DNA from: UBA349 sp964444115
Lineage (GTDB): Archaea; Methanobacteriota; Methanobacteria; Methanobacteriales; Methanobacteriaceae
DNA: 18,815 bases
Direction of reading: 5' to 3'
NCBI GenBank assembly: GCA_964444115.1
Contig: CAYUFT010000036.1
Location: forward strand, 1-18,815
The notes beneath the pieces were generated by a model. That model worked only from the letters and a program-made list of their open reading frames with translations, ran no database searches and had not been told where the DNA came from. Made by a program: the position numbers and the translations under genes. Positions 8,188 through 15,363 of the stretch are shown piece by piece (the first letter of the stretch is position 1; the number at the start of each line of letters is the position of its first letter).

Positions 8188-8880
8188 ATGCGTATTGCTT
8201 GGGCATTTACTGGAGCGGGACATCTTCTTTTAGAAAGTGTAGAAGCACTGGAAAAAATAGTTTCAAAACACGAAGTCACAATAATGCTTTCTAGAGCTGG
8301 TGAAGAAGTATTAAAGATGTATGGCCTTTATGAAAGAGTAATAAATGTCACGGGTGGTTATTATAGGGAATTGGCCATGGAAAAGGACCAGGAATTCAGT
8401 TTTCCCATAACGGGCCGCCTTTCGATGGGACGCTACGATCTTTTAGTGGTTTCGCCTACTACTTCTAATACTATCTCTAAAATAGTACATGGGATTGCAG
8501 ATACATTAGTTACCAATGCTGTGGCCCAAGCAGGTAAAGGTGCTGTCAAAACCCTAATAATCCCGGTTGATATGGAAGCAGGAGATGTAAAAACAGTTTT
8601 ACCTTCTAAATTGGAATTAGAAGAATGTAAGAACTGTCAACCTTGTGAAGCTGCGGTATCTTGTCCTTCAGGTGCTATAATTCCTGGAACTGAAATCAAT
8701 CTCTTAAAATGCTTGGGATGTGGGGATTGTCAACAGGTCTGCCCTTTCAATGCAGTTTCTGGAGGTAAAATAATTACTATCCATATGAGGCAATTGGATG
8801 TGGAAAATACTCATAAATTGATTCATTTAGAAGAAGTTATTGTTTTAAGGAGCCCTGAACAGGTTTTAATTCATATTTAA
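8188..8880 (+). CDS. Archaeoflavoprotein with two [4Fe-4S] motifs, MJ0208 family (dihydromethanopterin reductase-like)
   Basis: FMN-binding protein of the HFCD flavoprotein fold fused to a ferredoxin domain. Relatives include archaeoflavoprotein AfpA and the dihydromethanopterin reductases DmrB/DmrX, which perform the last reduction in tetrahydromethanopterin synthesis. The 230 residues divide into an N-terminal flavin domain (FTGAGHLLLES near residues 7-17; VVSPTTSNTISKIVHGIADTLVTNA about 87-111, the flavin-contact region) and a C-terminal ferredoxin part. There, CKNCQPC then Cys159 form a first motif with a five-residue last gap (Cys147, 150, 153, 159); CLGCGDCQQVC gives a canonical second one (Cys175, 178, 181, 185). 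Start ATG 8188 has GAGG seven bases upstream. Its position after glyA, a methanopterin-using enzyme, supports the proposed role, but the true substrate and electron donor are inference. A general ferredoxin-linked flavin reductase is the main alternative. Confidence 0.82.
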   Translation: MRIAWAFTGAGHLLLESVEALEKIVSKHEVTIMLSRAGEEVLKMYGLYERVINVTGGYYRELAMEKDQEFSFPITGRLSMGRYDLLVVSPTTSNTISKIVHGIADTLVTNAVAQAGKGAVKTLIIPVDMEAGDVKTVLPSKLELEECKNCQPCEAAVSCPSGAIIPGTEINLLKCLGCGDCQQVCPFNAVSGGKIITIHMRQLDVENTHKLIHLEEVIVLRSPEQVLIHI

Positions 8881-8954
8881 CTCTTAAATTTTTTAGGTCT
8901 ATTTATTTAGCTGGATTGATTTAATTTAATTGGATGGATATTTGAAATCTTTAA

Positions 8955-8962
8955 TTATATAA
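8955..8962 (+). promoter_or_regulatory. Probable box A (TATA) for the HEAT-repeat gene
   Basis: TTATATAA, about 70 bases before the ATG at 9025; predicted transcript start near 8985-8990. It suggests the HEAT gene need not depend on read-through from the flavoprotein gene. Confidence 0.45.
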
Positions 8963-9024
8963 TAAATTTTAATAGTAAAATTAATATTAAATGTATCACA
9001 GATTATTTATCATGAGGTGTTTCC

Positions 9025-9420
9025 ATGGCTGAAGAAATGAAAAGAATTGATTTTCTCGTTAAAGAACTGGAAAATGGTGAATGGAATGATAGGGAGGATG
9101 CAGCAGAGCTTTTAGCTGAAGTTGGAGATCCTAGGGCAATAGATCCACTCATAAAAGCCCTGGAAGATGAAGATTTCCATGTTAGGGAGGCTGCAGCTCT
9201 TGCTTTAGGCACCTTTGATGATTCTAAGGCTACACCTAACTTGATTAAACTTTTAAAAGACGAAAGTCCTGGCGTTAGGTACGCTGGTGCCCTTAGTTTG
9301 TCAATGATTGGAGATGAGAGGGCTCTTGAGGAATTGGAAAATTCAAAAGATGATGAAAATGAAGTGGTTCAAAAAGTAGCACGGCTAGCTATTTCAGAGA
9401 TTAAAAAGAAATCCACTTAA
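9025..9420 (+). CDS. Small HEAT-repeat (PBS lyase-type) protein
   Basis: Soluble, strongly acidic helical-repeat protein of 131 residues. I count three clear and one weaker HEAT-like units at about residues 21-47 (DREDAAELLAEVGDPRAIDPL), 51-78 (HVREAAALALGTFDDSKATPNL), 82-107 (GVRYAGALSLSMIGDERALEEL) and 113-127. The pattern V-R-x-x-A-A-x-A-L-x-x-x-x-D-x-x-A is that of phycocyanobilin-lyase-type HEAT repeats, common in methanogens as protein-binding scaffolds. Nothing suggests lyase activity. The start is well fixed: GAGGTG (9014-9019) five bases before the ATG; another ATG at 9012 is out of frame. It follows the flavoprotein gene by 144 bases, so a partnership with it is possible but unproven. 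Molecular function unknown. Confidence 0.85.
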   Translation: MAEEMKRIDFLVKELENGEWNDREDAAELLAEVGDPRAIDPLIKALEDEDFHVREAAALALGTFDDSKATPNLIKLLKDESPGVRYAGALSLSMIGDERALEELENSKDDENEVVQKVARLAISEIKKKST

Positions 9421-9574
9421 TTAATTACTTTATTATTAAATTCTCATTTCATCATCTATTTGAAATTAATACTTCTATTTTGTTTAATCTTTATTTTGTT
9501 AATTAATTTATTCATAAAACTTAAATTAATTGGATAGATTATTTTTTAGAGCATAAATAAAATTAATAATTCAA

Positions 9575-9943
9575 TTATTTAATTATTAAACTCAAGTAAT
9601 CACCAATTTCGGTTTCTGAATCTTTAATTAAACCTTTTTTGAGTTCAATTACAAATCTAGCCGCTGATTTAGGAGTATATGTTGTCCAAGGATCTAGTGA
9701 AACCACATCCACTACTTTTAGGTCTTCATCTGCGAATATGACATCCAGGGAAATTCTCATAAAGAACATGTGTATTGCTGAACCTCTTTTGCCTCGTCCG
9801 GATGGAATTTTAAGAATCAAGCCGGTTTTTAAATCTTTTTTTAACATTAAACCACGAAATCTGGAAAAAAAACTATCAGCAAATTCTACAATCCCTAAAT
9901 TATTATTTTTGCTTTTATTGACTAAATAAGTTTTAGAATTCAT
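9575..9943 (-). CDS. DUF192 family protein
   Basis: Small conserved protein (122 residues) of the DUF192/COG1430 family, whose biochemical role is not established. Family marks: SRFRGLMLKKDL (about 27-38), the core AIHMFFMRISLDVIFADEDLK, a VSLDPWTTYTP segment and ARFVIELKKG near the C-terminus. Many bacterial members have a signal peptide; this one shows none, so it should be cytoplasmic. The ATG at 9943 (minus strand) has GGTG five bases upstream (plus-strand CACC at 9949-9952). The gene is convergent with the HEAT-repeat gene and divergent from mat, so it is its own transcription unit; a TATA-like stretch on the minus strand near 9981-9990 is a weak promoter candidate. The opposite strand contains an open frame of similar length, but only this strand gives recognisable protein. 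Confidence 0.85.
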   Translation of the reverse strand: MNSKTYLVNKSKNNNLGIVEFADSFFSRFRGLMLKKDLKTGLILKIPSGRGKRGSAIHMFFMRISLDVIFADEDLKVVDVVSLDPWTTYTPKSAARFVIELKKGLIKDSETEIGDYLSLIIK

Positions 9944-10143
9944 TTAAACACCATATTAATGTAAAATTTATTTGAAGAACTATAATTTTAGTTAATTTTA
10001 ATTAAACACTAATTTAAATGTTAGATTTAATTATTTAATTCAGATATATGGATTTCATTATCTAACTATTCTTTCCTAATAATATATATCCCTGAAGAAT
10101 ATAACAATAGTTATATGCGAAGGTTATCATTAAACTATGTATA

Positions 10144-10154
10144 TTTATATATAA
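10144..10154 (+). promoter_or_regulatory. Probable box A (TATA) for mat
   Basis: TTTATATATAA, the strongest TATA element in the divergent gap. The predicted transcript start is near 10172-10180, giving a leader of about 75-80 bases before the ATG at 10254. Confidence 0.55.
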
Positions 10155-10240
10155 TCAATTCAAAATCATATCTACTATAAATGCCAATTATGAAAGACCA
10201 GCTTAATTACTTTAACTCAAGTTATTCATGGTTTATAATT

Positions 10241-10247
10241 GGGAGGT
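10241..10247 (+). promoter_or_regulatory. Strong ribosome binding site for mat
   Basis: GGGAGGT six bases before the ATG at 10254, close to the full anti-Shine-Dalgarno complement and the strongest such site in the window. It points to high translation of mat. Confidence 0.65.
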
Positions 10248-10253
10248 ATTTAA

Positions 10254-11459
10254 ATGAGAAACATAATTGTAGAAACACTCAACCAAACTCCCATAGAGGA
10301 GCAAGACATAGAAATTGTTGAGAGAAAGGGTATAGGGCACCCTGATAGCATAAGCGACGGAATAGCCGAATCTGTGAGCCGTGCACTATGTAATGCTTAT
10401 ATAGATAAATTCGGAGGCATACTCCACCATAATACTGATGAGGTACAGATTACTGCGGGTGAATCTGATCCTAAATTCGGCGGTGGAGAAATAATAAAGC
10501 CCATGGACGTCCTTTTAACTGGAAGAGGAGTTCCAGAATACGAAGGTGAAAAAATTGGAATAGATAGAATAGCCATAGCCGCAGCCAAGGAATATTTGAA
10601 TGAAAATATCATAAACCTCGATGTGGAAACCTGTGCTGTGGTAGAATGTAAGATTGGCCATGGTTCTGGAGACCTGGTGGATGTTTTCCGAAGACAGGGG
10701 ATGCCTGCTTCCAATGACACATCTTTTGGTGTAGGTTTCGCTCCATTTTCTGAAACTGAACATTTGGTAATGACCACTGAAGAATTACTAAATTCCAGAT
10801 CATTTAAAAAGAAATATCCTGCCGTAGGAGAAGACATAAAGGTCATGGGCCTAAGGGAAAATGATAAAATTACCCTAACTGTGGCTGCGGCCATGGTATC
10901 CAAATATGTGGATGATAAAGACGCCTACATCGGTGTAAAGGATGATTTAAAAAACATAGTGTCTGATCTGGCAGCTAAAAATACTGACCGTGATGTGGAA
11001 ATATTTGTTAACACTGCAGATGATCCTACCTGTGAATCTGAAAAAGGATATTATCTCACCGTAACTGGAACTTCTGCTGAAATGGGGGATGATGGTTCTG
11101 TAGGTCGAGGAAACAGAGCTAATGGTTTAATAACTCCTAACAGACCAATGTCTATGGAAGCAACTTCTGGTAAAAATCCATTAAACCACGTGGGTAAGAT
11201 ATACAACCTTCTATCCAATAAAATGGCAGAAGAAATTGTAAGTTCTGTGGAAGGAGTGGATCAGATTCATATCATGCTTTTAAGCCAAATTGGAAAACCT
11301 ATTGACCAACCTAAAGCGGCGTCCTCTCAGATTATTGTTCAGAATGGATACAAATTGGAAGATGTGCAGAAAAAAGTGGAAAGCATCATGAATACTCAGC
11401 TTGAAGAGATATCTAGTATCACAGAAATGCTAGTAAAAGGTGAACTTAGAACCTTCTAA
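10254..11459 (+). CDS. mat: S-adenosylmethionine synthetase, archaeal type
   Basis: Makes S-adenosylmethionine from methionine and ATP. This is the archaeal MAT family, highly diverged from bacterial MetK. The 401 residues match the family's usual length of about 400. Recognisable segments: ERKGIGHPDSISDGIAE (about 23-39), the archaeal form of the ATP/methionine-binding GHPD motif; HHNTDEVQITAGES (58-71); GGGEIIKPMDVLLTGRG; GHGSGDL; DTSFGVGFAPFSETE; GSVGRGNRANGLITPNRP; and GKNPLNHVGKIYN. Start ATG 10254 follows GGGAGGT. Preceded by its own box A and followed by a long nested hairpin at 11497-11559, so it is probably monocistronic. In a methanogen the product feeds methylation of tRNA, proteins and coenzymes, and radical-SAM enzymes. 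Confidence 0.96.
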   Translation: MRNIIVETLNQTPIEEQDIEIVERKGIGHPDSISDGIAESVSRALCNAYIDKFGGILHHNTDEVQITAGESDPKFGGGEIIKPMDVLLTGRGVPEYEGEKIGIDRIAIAAAKEYLNENIINLDVETCAVVECKIGHGSGDLVDVFRRQGMPASNDTSFGVGFAPFSETEHLVMTTEELLNSRSFKKKYPAVGEDIKVMGLRENDKITLTVAAAMVSKYVDDKDAYIGVKDDLKNIVSDLAAKNTDRDVEIFVNTADDPTCESEKGYYLTVTGTSAEMGDDGSVGRGNRANGLITPNRPMSMEATSGKNPLNHVGKIYNLLSNKMAEEIVSSVEGVDQIHIMLLSQIGKPIDQPKAASSQIIVQNGYKLEDVQKKVESIMNTQLEEISSITEMLVKGELRTF

Positions 11460-11496
11460 AAAATGGGTTTTATTTAACAATAGTAATCATGTTTAG

Positions 11497-11559
11497 ATGG
11501 TGATTAAGAAACCATTCTTTTAATTTAAAGATGGTTTTTCATTTGCAGATAATCACCAT
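11497..11559 (+). terminator. Nested hairpin in the mat 3' region (terminator or structured RNA)
   Basis: A 63-base fold starting 37 bases after the mat stop. Outer stem ATGGTGATTA (11497-11506) / TAATCACCAT (11550-11559) is perfect over 10 bases; an inner stem AAACCAT (11509-11515) / ATGGTTT (11531-11537) adds 7, extended by an A-U and a G-U pair; CTTT (11517-11520) / AAAG (11527-11530) closes the tip. A 10-base bulge lies on the 3' side (11540-11549). Only a short T5 tract follows (TATATTTTTAAA), so a plain terminator is not fully convincing. The transcript could instead carry a structured 3' end or a small RNA. Confidence 0.5.
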
Positions 11560-11925
11560 TATATTATATTTTTAAAAAAGTCTTTAGAATTTTTTAATAA
11601 TATTTTCTTAGCTGTTTTTTATTTTGAATTTTATGTTTACATTTCCTGTTTAATTAATAACTATTATCATATCATAATCCATTAAAAATGCTAAATCAAA
11701 AATTGTTTAATATGTATCTAAATATTAAATTAAATATCAAATATTTTTAAAAAAATTTTGAATTTATATATAAATAATCACAACCTAAGTATAACTATCA
11801 ATTTTAATTATTTTAATGAAATTTAATTATTCATAATAATTAAGAAATTACTTTAAAAATGTTTAATAACTTAACTACTTAATAATAACAACATAAATTT
11901 ATTAATAAATTTCAGGAGAGTTTGT
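11560..11925. other. AT-rich gap before ileS
   Basis: Together with the hairpin region, the mat-ileS gap is 466 bases, the longest in the window. I see no open frame longer than about 15 codons starting with ATG, and no tRNA or other RNA gene. It contains the probable ileS box A at 11763-11773 and long A/T tracts. Confidence 0.6.
11763..11773 (+). promoter_or_regulatory. Probable box A (TATA) for ileS
   Basis: TTTATATATAA, followed by a transcript start near 11795-11800 if the usual spacing holds. The leader would be about 125-130 bases, longer than for the other genes here. Confidence 0.4.
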
Positions 11926-14900
11926 ATGCCAATTCAGGAGGCAGAAAAGTCATATCAATCTAAAAAAATAGAAGAACAGGTCCAGAAGTTCTGGGAAGAC
12001 CGGGATATATATCAGAGGACCAACCAGTTAAGGGAAAACAAACCTAAATATTCATTTTTAGATGGCCCACCATATTGTAGTGGTCGTATACACTTGGGAA
12101 CTGCTTGGAATAAGATTATAAAAGATACTCATCTGCGTTTTAAAAGTATGAATGGTTTCAGTATTCGCCGGCAGGCTGGATGGGATACCCACGGACTTCC
12201 AATTGAACACAAGGTAGAGGGACTTTTAGGTCTCACCAGCAAAAAGCAGATTGAAACTGAAATTGGAATTGAAAATTTTATAAACCAGTGTAGAGAGTTT
12301 GCTGTGGAAAATAAGGCAGTAATGACGGAACAATTCCAGAAAATTGGAATATGGATGGACTGGGATGATCCTTATGTTACTTTTGACCCTAAATACATGG
12401 AATCTTGCTGGTGGACTTTAAAAAAGGCTAATGAAAAAGATTTATTAGTAAATGACCTTCGAGTAATTACATGGTGCCCTAGATGTGAAACAGCATTAGC
12501 TATGGCGGAAATTGATTATGAAAATAAGGATGATCCGTCTATTTATGTAAAATTCCCACTGGAAACTCCCGAGGTCGCTGAAAATGGAAAAGAATTTGTT
12601 TTAGTATGGACCACTACTCCCTGGACTTTACCTGCCAACATGGCTATTTGTGTACATCCTGATTTTGATTATGCCTATGTTAAAGTGGGAGATGAAGTTT
12701 ATGTAATGGCTGAAGCACTGGTGGATTCTTTATTTGGATCCAGTGAATGCAATTGTGATCATGGGGATAATGCACATTCTGAAGAAGGTCAAGGTGATTC
12801 TGATTGTTGTGGTGGGGAAGGAGAAAAGCCTTATGAAATTCTTAAAGTTGTAAAAGGATCTGAATTACAAGGAAAATCATATAAACATCCTTTAACCGAT
12901 GAAATACCTCAGCAAAAAGTATTTAAACATAAAATACTCCCTGGTGACCATGTAACTCTTACTGATGGTACTGGTTGTGTTCACACTGCTCCTGGACACG
13001 GTCCAGAAGATTTTGAAATCGGAAAAGAGTATGGATTAGATATATTCTGTCCTGTTGATGAAGCGGGATTATTTAAGGACGAGGCAGGAAAATACGAGGG
13101 CCAGTTTGTGAAAGATGCGGATCAAGGTATAATTGCTGATCTGGACATTCATGGGCTTCTTTTAAAAGCAGGTATTATAAACCACCGTTACGGGTTCTGT
13201 TGGAGATGTAAAACTCCTATTATTTATCTGGCTACTCAACAATGGTTCTTGAAGATCACACAAATAAAAGACCAGATGCTCTCTGAACTGGATAAAGTAA
13301 AGTGGGTGCCTTCTTGGGCAGGGGAAAGTCGATTTAGAAACTGGGTTGAAAATGCCAGGGACTGGACTATTTCCCGACAGAGATATTGGGGAATACCTAT
13401 CCCTATCTGGACCTGTGAAGAATGTGAAGAAATTACTGTGGTTGGTTCCGTGGCTGAACTTAAAGAAAAAGCTGTAGGAAACACTTTGCAAGGAGATTTC
13501 ATCCACAGACCTCATGTGGATAACATAATCATCCCCTGCAAGTGTGGCGGAAACATGAAAAGGACTCCGGATGTATTGGATGTGTGGATTGATTCTGGGG
13601 TGGCTGGATGGGCTTCTCTTCATTATCCTCAGGAAAAGGAACTCTTTGAAGAATGGTTCCCCTATGACTTTATTACTGAAGGCCACGATCAGACCCGGGG
13701 ATGGTTCTACTCCCAGTTAGGTACTGGAGTAATTGCTCTGGACAAAACTCCTTATCAGAAGGTTTTAATGCATGGATTTACTCTGGATGAGGATGGAAGA
13801 AAAATGAGTAAATCACTGGGTAATGTAGTTGAACCAGGAGAAGTAATAGAACTGTACGGCGCAGATATCATGCGTTTCTATCTATTATGGGCCAACAAGC
13901 CATGGGATGATTTAAAATTCGTTTGGGACGAGCTTAAAAATGTCAGTAAAATGTTTAACATTCTATGGAATGTTTATGTATTCTCTACTACCTACATGGC
14001 TCTGGATAACTTTAGCCCAGAATTTTACACGGAAAAAGACATAAAACTACGGGATGAAGATTACTGGATACTATCCAGAATTAATTCTGTGGCCCAGGAA
14101 GTCAGTGATGCACTAGACAACCTTTTCTTCCACAAAGCAACCCGAAGTATCAATCATTTCATCTTAGAAGACTTGAGCCGATGGTATGTTAGACTAATCC
14201 GGGGCAGGACCTGGGTGGAAAAAGACGATCCTGATAAATTAGGTGCCTATCATACTCTCTACACAGTTTTAGAGCTTTTAATAACCATAATGGCTCCAAT
14301 TGCTCCCCATATAACTGAAGACATTTATCAAAATCTGGTAAGGTCCGTGAGAATGAAACATCCAGAGAGCATACACATGCTGGACTGGAATTACTCACCT
14401 GAGCTTATTAATCCTGAACTGGAAGCTGAAATGGATGTGGCCCGTGAAATTATTGAGGCATGTGCCCGGGCTAGGGATGTGGCCCGTTACAAACTGCGAT
14501 GGCCTGTAAGTGAAATAATAGTGGTTTCTGAAGATGAAAAAGCCCTCCAGGCTGCAAAATCATTAGAAGCAGTACTTAAGGAACAAGCTAATACTAAAAC
14601 CGTGGTAACTGCCTCTGAATTCCCTCAATTAAAATTAAATGCCTCTCCTAACCGCAAGACTTTGGGCCCGCGATTAAGGCAAGACGTACCTTTAGTTGGA
14701 AAAGAACTGGAAAAAGCCGATGGAATGGAACTAAAACATAAACTGGATACTGAGGGCTCAATTACTATTAAGCTGGCTGATAAATCTGTGGAATTATCTC
14801 CAGAAGATGTCATATTTGAAACTGAACTTCCAGATGATGTGGTGAGTGCTGAATTTGAGGGTGGCAGTGTTTTTGTAAATACTCAGCTTACTCCTGAAAT

Positions 14901-15159
14901 TCTCTCAGAATCAATGGCTCGGGAACTTATTCGTAGGATTCAGGACATGAGAAAAGACATGGATTTGGATGTAGAGGCACATATTAAAGTTTATGTGGAC
15001 TGTAGCAGTGAATTCGAGTCCCTGGTGGAAAAACAAATGGAATTTATTGGTCATGAGGTTCGTGCGGAAATAATATCATTTAATACAGAAGAAGGGGATT
15101 ATACAAAAGAATGGAAAATAGAGGAGCATGAACTCACGGTGTCTATTTTTAAGGCATAG
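11926..15159 (+). CDS. ileS: Isoleucyl-tRNA synthetase, class I
   Basis: Charges tRNA-Ile with isoleucine and edits mischarged valine. 1077 residues. Class I signatures are HLGT (56-59, the HIGH motif, in PYCSGRIHLGTAWNK) and KMSKS (626-630). The CP1 editing domain shows the threonine-rich VWTTTPWTLPAN (227-238) and GHGPEDFEIG with Asp362. The pairs CEEC (497-500) and CKC (538-540) probably hold zinc near RYWGIPIPIW. HEGHD/TEGHDQTRGWF and the C-terminal anticodon-binding region (from about 690) are typical of the archaeal/eukaryotic-type IleRS. Start ATG 11926 has AGGAGAG (11914-11920) upstream. Odd feature: residues about 272-300, inside the editing domain, form an acidic, glycine-, Cys- and His-rich insertion (Cys275, 277, 294, 295; His279, 284) that I do not recall in this family. 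From memory the Methanothermobacter enzyme has about 1045 residues, which would fit an insertion of about 30. Confidence 0.97.
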   Translation: MPIQEAEKSYQSKKIEEQVQKFWEDRDIYQRTNQLRENKPKYSFLDGPPYCSGRIHLGTAWNKIIKDTHLRFKSMNGFSIRRQAGWDTHGLPIEHKVEGLLGLTSKKQIETEIGIENFINQCREFAVENKAVMTEQFQKIGIWMDWDDPYVTFDPKYMESCWWTLKKANEKDLLVNDLRVITWCPRCETALAMAEIDYENKDDPSIYVKFPLETPEVAENGKEFVLVWTTTPWTLPANMAICVHPDFDYAYVKVGDEVYVMAEALVDSLFGSSECNCDHGDNAHSEEGQGDSDCCGGEGEKPYEILKVVKGSELQGKSYKHPLTDEIPQQKVFKHKILPGDHVTLTDGTGCVHTAPGHGPEDFEIGKEYGLDIFCPVDEAGLFKDEAGKYEGQFVKDADQGIIADLDIHGLLLKAGIINHRYGFCWRCKTPIIYLATQQWFLKITQIKDQMLSELDKVKWVPSWAGESRFRNWVENARDWTISRQRYWGIPIPIWTCEECEEITVVGSVAELKEKAVGNTLQGDFIHRPHVDNIIIPCKCGGNMKRTPDVLDVWIDSGVAGWASLHYPQEKELFEEWFPYDFITEGHDQTRGWFYSQLGTGVIALDKTPYQKVLMHGFTLDEDGRKMSKSLGNVVEPGEVIELYGADIMRFYLLWANKPWDDLKFVWDELKNVSKMFNILWNVYVFSTTYMALDNFSPEFYTEKDIKLRDEDYWILSRINSVAQEVSDALDNLFFHKATRSINHFILEDLSRWYVRLIRGRTWVEKDDPDKLGAYHTLYTVLELLITIMAPIAPHITEDIYQNLVRSVRMKHPESIHMLDWNYSPELINPELEAEMDVAREIIEACARARDVARYKLRWPVSEIIVVSEDEKALQAAKSLEAVLKEQANTKTVVTASEFPQLKLNASPNRKTLGPRLRQDVPLVGKELEKADGMELKHKLDTEGSITIKLADKSVELSPEDVIFETELPDDVVSAEFEGGSVFVNTQLTPEILSESMARELIRRIQDMRKDMDLDVEAHIKVYVDCSSEFESLVEKQMEFIGHEVRAEIISFNTEEGDYTKEWKIEEHELTVSIFKA
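12739..12825 (+). other. Cys/His/acid-rich insertion in the IleRS editing domain
   Basis: Codons 272-300 of ileS. Four Cys, two His and about nine Asp/Glu in 29 residues, arranged C-x-C-x-H, then H, then CC, rich in Gly and Ser. The flanks (VDSLF before, KPYEILKVVKG after) read as ordinary CP1 sequence. It is in frame with no stop, so it is a protein loop and not a frameshift. Metal binding is suggested by composition only. Confidence 0.6.
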
Positions 15160-15169
15160 ATTTTCCATA

Positions 15170-15201
15170 TTTTTTTGTTTTATTCTTTAATTTTATTTTT
15201 T
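15170..15201 (+). terminator. T-rich terminator region after ileS
   Basis: Several T tracts (TATTTTTTTGTTTTATTCTT and then TTTTATTTTTT) begin about ten bases after the ileS stop, typical of archaeal U-tract termination. No hairpin precedes them. Confidence 0.45.
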
Positions 15202-15258
15202 AATAAACTAAAATAAGTTTCAAAATATTTCATAAAAAGATTAATTAATCTATTTATT

Positions 15259-15295
15259 AAACTAAATTATAGAATGAATATTTAAAATTTAGTTT
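15259..15295. promoter_or_regulatory. Inverted repeat over the probable purL promoter
   Basis: AAACTAAATT (15259-15268) and AATTTAGTTT (15286-15295) form a perfect 10-base inverted repeat with a 17-base spacer. A TATA-like TATTTAAAA (15279-15287) lies in the spacer and touches the right arm, so a bound regulator could block TBP. A likely transcript start is near 15305-15312. The AT-richness means chance cannot be excluded. Confidence 0.35.
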
Positions 15296-15363
15296 GGATA
15301 GTGAAACAAGATATTAATTTAAGTAAATATTATTCGTAATCTAATTTAGTCAAGGGTGGTAAA

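Larger units (their letters stand above)
9944..10253. other. Divergent intergenic region between the DUF192 gene and mat
   Basis: About 310 bases, very AT-rich. It holds the ribosome binding site of the DUF192 gene (minus strand, 9949-9952), the box A and ribosome binding site of mat, and a short open frame (10181-10321) that starts close to the predicted mat transcript start. I see no RNA gene or repeat element. Confidence 0.6.

Noticed and set aside
9639..9929. Plus-strand open frame opposite the DUF192 gene
   Set aside because: The minus strand gives a clear DUF192 protein with a ribosome binding site; the plus-strand translation matches nothing known.
10397..10903. Long antisense open frame (168 codons) opposite mat
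   Set aside because: Serine/proline-rich low-information translation, no ribosome binding site, lies wholly inside a certain gene; a codon-composition shadow.
11460..11925. tRNA, T-box or CRISPR in the longest gap
   Set aside because: No cloverleaf, no GGTTCRANNCC arm, no regularly spaced repeats; T-box leaders are bacterial.
13162..13686. Long antisense open frame (174 codons) opposite ileS
   Set aside because: No recognisable domain, covers conserved IleRS catalytic sequence on the other strand; a shadow.
15238..15251. 14-base palindrome AGATTAATTAATCT upstream of purL
   Set aside because: Almost purely A/T and no consistent relation to a promoter; chance is likely. The inverted repeat at 15259-15295 is better placed.
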